From JAYZVT01 sp050248375 (GTDB taxonomy: Bacteria; Pseudomonadota; Alphaproteobacteria; Rhizobiales; Methyloligellaceae): a stretch of 17,783 nucleotides of DNA. The stretch spans positions 1 through 17,783 of the forward strand of contig JBFWSL010000041.1 of assembly GCA_050248375.1 (NCBI GenBank), written 5' to 3'. Made by a program: the position numbers and the translations under genes. Shown here one piece after another: positions 13,872-17,783 of this stretch. The notes under the pieces were generated by a model, which saw only the letters and a program-made list of their open reading frames with translations, made no database searches and was not told the DNA's origin. Each line of letters opens with the position of its first letter. The stretch's first letter is position 1.

Positions 13872-15085
13872 GGCGCGAGGCCCTGGCGCATGACGAAACG
13901 GCGTAGCGGGCCGACCACGTTGAGAAGCTGAAGCCCGGCGCCGCGGGCCGCCTGCAGCGGAAGAAAATTCGACAGCAGCGAACGGTTGACCACGTCGATG
14001 GCGAATGTGCGGGTGAGCACGTCGCCCCGGCGAGCGGAATCGTAGCGCGAGAGGAGGGCCTCCGAGCCCGGGTCGGCTCCGCGCCGGACGGCGGCTCCGG
14101 CGAGATCCGCCAGGGTGGCCGCGTCGCGGAAGCCGAGATTGAGCCCCTGGGCCCCGATGGGCGGCACCACATGGGCGGCTTCGCCGACGAGGGCAATGCG
14201 CCTGCTGGCGAATCGCTCGGGGACGAGGCCGGACAGGGGGAAAGCCGACCTGGGGCCTATGGCTCCGACCCTGCCGAGGCTGCCCTGGAGGCGGGATTCG
14301 ATTTCTTGGGCAAAATCCCGGGATTCAAGCTCCATGAGGCGCTCGGCGTCCCGCGGCCGCACAACCCAGACGAGGCTCGACTCGCTGCCGGGCAGCGGGA
14401 CGGTGGTGAAAGGACCGGCGGTGGTGTGGAATTCGTTGCTGGTCCCGCCGTGCGGCGCGGAATGCGTGAAATTGCATGCAATCGCCGTCTGGGGGTAGGA
14501 CCAGTCGCGCGTGGCGATTCCGGCGGCATTCCGGCACAGCGACCTGCGGCCGTCGCAGGCGGCGACAAGACGGGCATGTATTTCAACGCCTTCGGCAAGA
14601 TGGACCGCCACCCGTGAAGCGTGCGGGACAACCGTGCGGGCCCCTGCCGTGGAAATCATATGGAGGCCAGGCGTCTCTGCGGCAGCCGCGGCCAGGGCCG
14701 AGACGAGGTCGCGGTTCGGGATGTTGAAGCCGAAGGTCTCCATGGCGAGTTCCTCGGCGCGGAAGGTGACCTCTGGCGCCTTGAGACGCCGCCCGGTGGA
14801 ATCGACGATTCGTATGGCGCGCAGGGGTTCGGCAAATCCCGCGCAGCGGTTCCAGACGCCAAGATTCTTCAGGAGCTGGATGGATGGGCCGAGCAGGGCC
14901 GTGGTGCGGGTGTCCGGCCGGGAGGAGGCCGGATTGAACGATGGTCCGGCGAGAATCGTCCGGCATCCGCTTGCCGCGAGCGCAAGGGCCGCGATCATTC
15001 CGGCCGGACCGGCGCCGATGACCGCCGCGTCGCAGGTGCGGGTGCCGGCGGATGGCTCGTTTATCTCTGAAGTGTCGGGCTTCAT
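13823..15085 (-). CDS. UbiH/UbiF/Coq6-family FAD-dependent monooxygenase
   Basis: This 420-residue class A flavoprotein hydroxylase is probably one of the ring hydroxylases of ubiquinone biosynthesis. The FAD Rossmann motif is GAGPAG in CDAAVIGAGPAGMIAALALA (about 19-38). The second FAD/NAD motif is CDGRRSLCRNAAGI. The FAD ribityl-binding motif is RIALVGEAAHVVPPIGAQGL followed by NLGFRDAATLADL, with Glu where many homologues have Asp. I know this GEAAH form from alphaproteobacterial UbiH-like proteins, so I regard it as normal here. Which ring position it acts on cannot be told. ATG 15085 starts just before the Rossmann fold; the frame is open further upstream to 15526 but that part has no recognisable domain. 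The 3' end overlaps the convergent CaiB-like gene by 49 bp. Confidence 0.9.
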   Translation of the reverse strand: MKPDTSEINEPSAGTRTCDAAVIGAGPAGMIAALALAASGCRTILAGPSFNPASSRPDTRTTALLGPSIQLLKNLGVWNRCAGFAEPLRAIRIVDSTGRRLKAPEVTFRAEELAMETFGFNIPNRDLVSALAAAAAETPGLHMISTAGARTVVPHASRVAVHLAEGVEIHARLVAACDGRRSLCRNAAGIATRDWSYPQTAIACNFTHSAPHGGTSNEFHTTAGPFTTVPLPGSESSLVWVVRPRDAERLMELESRDFAQEIESRLQGSLGRVGAIGPRSAFPLSGLVPERFASRRIALVGEAAHVVPPIGAQGLNLGFRDAATLADLAGAAVRRGADPGSEALLSRYDSARRGDVLTRTFAIDVVNRSLLSNFLPLQAARGAGLQLLNVVGPLRRFVMRQGLAPQSSVPSLMRAGNAGA

Positions 15086-15237
15086 TGGCGGTCTCGAGGG
15101 ATCGGGCGGCAAAAATGGGCCTTTTACGGCGCGTCCGCAAGCAGGCGGAGGTACTGTGCCGTACGGGCCGCCGGGAATCAGCCGCAGTTCCCGGTGGCCA
15201 TGGACCCGGTCCTGCGCCCAGGCCGGCGGGCTTCGGG

Positions 15238-15269
15238 ATTGGCTGTTTTCCGCGGGAATTGGCTGTTTT
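15238..15269. repeat. Direct repeat ATTGGCTGTTTT x2, 20-bp period
   Basis: Two identical 12-mers (15238-15249, 15258-15269) are preceded by CGGG(A), with starts 20 bp apart, about two helical turns. They are AT-richer than their surroundings. Spacing on one DNA face suits cooperative binding of a regulator upstream of the hydroxylase gene (-) or far upstream of the porin (+). This is a candidate only. Confidence 0.4.
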
Positions 15270-15677
15270 GCTTGGATCCGCGAGAGCAGCCGGCTTTTTG
15301 GGCATGCGGCGCGGTCTTGTCCAGCGCCGCAGGCGTACCGGGGCTTGGCCGGACGGCGGAGGCATGACCGGAAAAATCGGGGGAATTCAGAGGGATTCTT
15401 TTCCCACAGGGGGCAGTGAGGCTCGATTCGACGTCGGTAAATACGGTCCTTGAAAAAATCGACAGGTCCCGCCGGTTTGCGCCAGGATAGGGCAGTTGCC
15501 TGCGTTTTGCGCCGGGAAGGGCCCAAATCGAGCCCGCCGAGGAGGTTCCATCCAACTGATTGATATTGTTGATTTTATATTTGATGCCATCGGCCGGAAA
15601 ACGGATGATCCGTACACAGATTATAGGGTTGGGAAAAGGGGGGTTTTTCAAGGAATCCGGCGGTGTTCCCGGGGGTC

Positions 15678-15731
15678 GTTGCTGAAATGCAACAACCTTC
15701 TACAGAATGCAGCAAACTTGGCGCATTTCAG
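15678..15731. promoter_or_regulatory. Nested inverted repeats upstream of the porin gene
   Basis: GTTGC-TGAAAT-GCAAC (15678-15693) is a compact dyad. Its right-hand sequence CTGAAATGC (15682-15690) also pairs with GCATTTCAG at 15723-15731. The two pairings are mutually exclusive, so the element could be an operator or, if transcribed, a switchable leader structure about 150-200 nt before the porin start. Confidence 0.35.
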
Positions 15732-15879
15732 TTTACGTTGTCAGAGCCATTGTTTACCCATAACCCAAGTCAGCAAGCCCGCACGACGTTGTCGGCTCGT
15801 TTGGCGTTCAAGGGCAGAGGCTCGTGAGGCGTGCTGCTCAAGGTCTAAAAAAACCTTTGGTCAACAATTGGAGATGGAA

Positions 15880-17295
15880 ATGATTGGGGGACTCATGAAG
15901 ACGACCAGTCGTTTCGCCGTCGCTGCCGCGGCCGGTTTGTTTGTGGGCGGTATCGCCCTCACGCCGGCCCAAGCCGCGGATTTGGGCGGTGACTGCTGCG
16001 CGGATCTTGAGGAGCGCGTGGCTGAACTGGAAGCTACTACGGTTCGTAAGGGCAACCGCAAGGTCAGCGTGAAGCTGTCCGGTCAGGTGAACCGCGCCCT
16101 GCTCTTCTGGGATGACGGCGAAGAAGGCGATGTCTACTCGGTGGACAACACGACCTCCTCGACCCGTATCCGCCTGACGGGCGATGCGAAGTTCAAGCCC
16201 GGCTGGTCTGCCGGCTACTACCTCGAGTGGGAAGCCATCAGCACCGCGGGTGGTGCTGTCAACCAGACCACCCCGAACGCTGGCGGCGTTGGCATGAACC
16301 TGCGCCACGCGGTGTGGTACATCAAGTCCGACAAGCTCGGCTCGGTGTGGGTCGGCCAGCATTCGATGGCGACTGACAACCTCATCTACATGAACGTTGT
16401 CGGCACCAGCGTGGCCGGTGGCGGCGGCGACCTGCTGAATGGCGGTGGCTTCCTGCTGACCCGTCCGGGCGTTGCCGGCAATGCACGCCTGCTGAACGCG
16501 AACTGGGGCACCTACTACGCCAACTTCGACGTGGCCAACCGTGTGGACATCGTCCGCTACGACTCCCCGGACATCTGGGGCTGCGTGTTCTCCTCCGCTT
16601 GGGGTGAGGATGACCAGTGGGACGTCGCTCTGCGGTGTAAGAAGGAGCTGAACTCCGTCAAGTTGCTGTTCGGCATCGGCTACATCGAGCGTTCGGGCAA
16701 CGAAGGCTGGGTCATCGGTGACGGCACCTCCGCTGCTACGCAGGGTCTCCACGGCGCGAACGACTTCATCGTGTCCGCCGGTATCCTGCACGATCCGACC
16801 GGCCTGTTCCTGACCGGCTGGTACGCGGACCGTAACTTCGACGCACCGACCACGTTCCCGGGTGCCAATCCGGGCGTGACCAACGGTACGCTCGGCGCTG
16901 GCCTGGCCAACCCGGGTGACGTCGAGACCTGGTACATCGAAGGCGGTATCTATCGCCGCTTCAATGACCTCGGCAAGACGGCCCTGTACATCGCGTATCA
17001 GGAATCCGAAGGTGCCAACACCGGTATCATCGACACGCTCTCTACTCCGGGCGGCGCGCTCACCAATGGTGTGGTGCTCGCTTCCGAAGTTCAGATCTGG
17101 GGCGGTGGCATCGTGCAGAACATCGATGATGCTGCGATGGAACTCTTCATCGACTATAAGCATCTCGAGTTCAGCGGCACGGTTTGTAACGGTGTTGCGA
17201 ACTTCGCCGGTGGCGCTTGCGCCGCGGGTAACGCCGTCAACGTGTCCTCCGACGATCTGGACATGGTCTTGGTCGGTGGCCGCATCAAGTTCTAA
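15880..17295 (+). CDS. Alphaproteobacterial general porin (outer-membrane beta-barrel)
   Basis: This 471-residue outer-membrane porin forms passive diffusion channels. ATG 15880 has GGAG six nucleotides upstream; ATG 15895 in the same frame is an alternative after a GGGGGA run. The signal peptide has the core FAVAAAAGLFVGGIALTP with cleavage AQA-ADLGG after residue 32. The mature N-terminus DCCADLEERVAELEATTVRK (from 38) is the short coiled-coil-like segment typical of this porin family. KVSVKLSGQVNRALLFWDDG, the first strands of the barrel, follow. The chain ends VLVGGRIKF with the terminal Phe needed for barrel assembly. Codon use shifts to more GCT, CGT, GTT and GGT than in neighbouring genes, which suggests high expression. 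It is monocistronic: a strong terminator follows at once. The substrate is unspecified. Confidence 0.94.
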   Translation: MIGGLMKTTSRFAVAAAAGLFVGGIALTPAQAADLGGDCCADLEERVAELEATTVRKGNRKVSVKLSGQVNRALLFWDDGEEGDVYSVDNTTSSTRIRLTGDAKFKPGWSAGYYLEWEAISTAGGAVNQTTPNAGGVGMNLRHAVWYIKSDKLGSVWVGQHSMATDNLIYMNVVGTSVAGGGGDLLNGGGFLLTRPGVAGNARLLNANWGTYYANFDVANRVDIVRYDSPDIWGCVFSSAWGEDDQWDVALRCKKELNSVKLLFGIGYIERSGNEGWVIGDGTSAATQGLHGANDFIVSAGILHDPTGLFLTGWYADRNFDAPTTFPGANPGVTNGTLGAGLANPGDVETWYIEGGIYRRFNDLGKTALYIAYQESEGANTGIIDTLSTPGGALTNGVVLASEVQIWGGGIVQNIDDAAMELFIDYKHLEFSGTVCNGVANFAGGACAAGNAVNVSSDDLDMVLVGGRIKF

Positions 17296-17317
17296 TCGAA
17301 CTTGAGAACACGGATTG

Positions 17318-17348
17318 GAGGCCGCCCTTCGGGGCGGCCTCTTTTTTT
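17318..17348 (+). terminator. Rho-independent terminator of the porin gene
   Basis: A perfect 10-bp stem GAGGCCGCCC (17318-17327) / GGGCGGCCTC (17332-17341) is closed by a TTCG tetraloop and followed by seven Ts (17342-17348), 22 bp after the porin stop codon. Confidence 0.95.
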
Positions 17349-17384
17349 GTGCCGTGCCCCGGGGCCCGGCCTCGATTCACGCCT

Positions 17385-17584
17385 GGACCCCGGGTTAAGC
17401 CTGTCCCCGGGCTTGCCGAAGGCAAGACCCGTGGGCCCGGGGTTTCGGCAGGCTGGAGACAGGAGTGGTTGCGAAACCCCGGCGCAGGCCGGGGTCCATG
17501 GAGCGTAGACCCCGGGTCGAGCCCGGGGTTTCGGAACAAGGACCGGCATAAGGGAACTCCAAACCCCGGCGCAGGCCGGGGTCC
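17385..17584. repeat. Second cluster of GACCCCGG-type palindromic repeats
   Basis: The clearest copies are GAAACCCCGG...CCGGGGTCC at 17473-17497 and 17561-17584 (the latter without its first G), and the oppositely oriented GACCCCGGGTCGAGCCCGGGG plus TTTCG at 17508-17533. A more diverged compound stretch (17385-17445) includes CCCGGGTT, GTCCCCGGGCTTGCC and GGGCCCGGGGTTTCG, plus a CTTGCC-GAA-GGCAAG hairpin (17412-17426). This is the same family as at 899-1027. Small reading frames through these repeats on both strands are artefacts of the repeat. Confidence 0.8.
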
Positions 17585-17660
17585 GGCTTTTCCGATCCCT
17601 CCTTGCCCGTTGTGGCGATTTGGTCACAGCCCGGAACAAACCCTCCCGAAAAGCCGTTCC

Positions 17661-17676
17661 TTAGCAATGCCTTAAC
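17661..17676 (+). promoter_or_regulatory. CtrA-box-like site TTAG-N7-TTAAC
   Basis: The site reads TTAG-CAATGCC-TTAAC, one base away from the alphaproteobacterial CtrA consensus TTAA-N7-TTAAC, with exact spacing. It lies about 80-100 bp before the possible gene start at the window edge. A single near-match may be chance. Confidence 0.4.
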
Positions 17677-17738
17677 CCGGCGCACAACAGGCTTGTGCGC
17701 CGGACTCGCAGGAGCCATTTTCAGGGGTGAAAGGACAA

Positions 17739-17783
17739 GTGCGCCAAGAAGGCATGGCAATGGACAATTGCAGGGGTGCTGGC
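17739..17783 (+). CDS. Possible start of a rightward gene, cut by the window end
   Basis: GTG (17739), ATG (17754) and ATG (17760) are all in one frame that stays open to the last base. An AAAGGA run lies just before the GTG and AAGAAGG just before the first ATG. At most 15 codons are visible (MRQEGMAMDNCRGAG), so no family can be named. The upstream CtrA-like site and hairpin make a promoter region plausible. This is weak evidence. Confidence 0.2.
   Translation, partial: MRQEGMAMDNCRGAG

Larger units (their letters stand above)
15086..15879. other. 794-bp intergenic region between divergent hydroxylase and porin genes
   Basis: I see no credible gene or tRNA. Visible structure is as follows. 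There is an 11-bp stem with one G-T pair (15167-15177 / 15188-15198). ATTGGCTGTTTT is directly repeated at 15238-15249 and 15258-15269, exactly 20 bp apart. GTTTGCGCC at 15475 is echoed as TTTGCGCC at 15506. An AT-rich island covers about 15552-15590, unusual in this genome. A GTTGC-N6-GCAAC dyad sits at 15678-15693, and CTGAAATGC (15682-15690) is inverted as GCATTTCAG (15723-15731). The last 300 bp probably hold the porin promoter and a long 5' UTR, but I could not place -35 and -10 boxes with confidence. Confidence 0.6.
17349..17783. other. 435-bp stretch without an established gene
   Basis: The first half is the palindromic repeat cluster. The second half holds a CtrA-box-like site (17661-17676), a perfect 10-bp hairpin with a 5-nt loop (CGGCGCACAA 17678-17687 / TTGTGCGCCG 17693-17702) without a T-run, and a possible start of a rightward gene at the very end. 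Confidence 0.6.

Noticed and set aside
15086..15526. N-terminal extension of the FAD hydroxylase (147 extra residues)
   Set aside because: The FAD Rossmann motif normally lies at the extreme N-terminus; the extension has low-complexity Arg/Pro-rich composition and no domain.
15496..15879. In-frame extension of the porin reading frame for 128 codons upstream
   Set aside because: It would place a signal peptide in the middle of the protein, has no domain, and carries promoter-like AT-rich sequence. Good Shine-Dalgarno spacing supports 15880.
17678..17702. Terminator hairpin CGGCGCACAA / TTGTGCGCCG
   Set aside because: No T-run follows and no gene ends just upstream; kept only as an unexplained hairpin.
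17292..17760. Small open frames across the 3' repeat cluster on both strands
   Set aside because: Their translations are the repeat itself (NPGAGRGP and TPACAGV type peptides) read in different frames, a known annotation artefact.

Overview
The window is a GC-rich (roughly 65 %), gene-dense chromosomal segment. Its gene families point to an alphaproteobacterium: two IalB-family secreted proteins, a PleD/PopA-type REC-REC-GGDEF protein, an alphaproteobacterial general porin, a UbiH-type hydroxylase with the alphaproteobacterial GEAAH variant, and many short GACCCCGG...CCGGGGTTTCG palindromes between genes. The order cannot be fixed from sequence alone; Hyphomicrobiales/Rhodospirillales-like is my best guess. 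I see no phage, plasmid, IS, CRISPR or RNA gene.

Layout. Bases 1-845 (+) are the 3' end of mfd (transcription-repair coupling). A long hairpin and a cluster of palindromic repeats follow. From 8383 down to 1110 (-) is a five-gene same-strand run: a YejA-like periplasmic peptide-binding protein, a degenerate acyl-CoA-ligase-like protein, an intact acyl-CoA ligase, a PopA-like degenerate REC-REC-GGDEF protein, and a FrnE/DsbA-type thiol oxidoreductase. Divergent from this run, across an intergenic region with a perfect 8-bp dyad, are two tandem IalB-family secreted proteins (8575-10152, +). Converging on them is hspQ (-), with its own TTGACA promoter, preceded by a malyl-CoA-lyase-family enzyme and an LpxL-family lipid A acyltransferase (-). 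Divergent from the acyltransferase is a CaiB/BaiF (alpha-methylacyl-CoA racemase-like) gene (+), whose 3' end overlaps a convergent UbiH/UbiF-family FAD hydroxylase (-). After a 794-bp non-coding region comes a highly expressed-looking outer-membrane porin (+) with a textbook terminator. The window ends in a second repeat cluster, a CtrA-box-like site and the possible start of another gene.

Themes. Several products work on CoA thioesters (two ligase-family proteins, a CoA-transferase/racemase, a CoA-ester lyase). Several others work at the envelope (binding protein, IalBs, LpxL-type acyltransferase, porin, thiol oxidoreductase). They lie in separate transcription units, so a single pathway is not demonstrated.

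The two most unusual proteins have kept their fold while losing the catalytic residues. The REC-REC-GGDEF protein has Asn at both phosphoacceptor positions and SGRRF for GGDEF, but keeps the RxxD c-di-GMP inhibitory site. The ligase-like protein lacks the P-loop, the motif aspartate and the catalytic lysine, and is encoded directly upstream of an intact paralogue.
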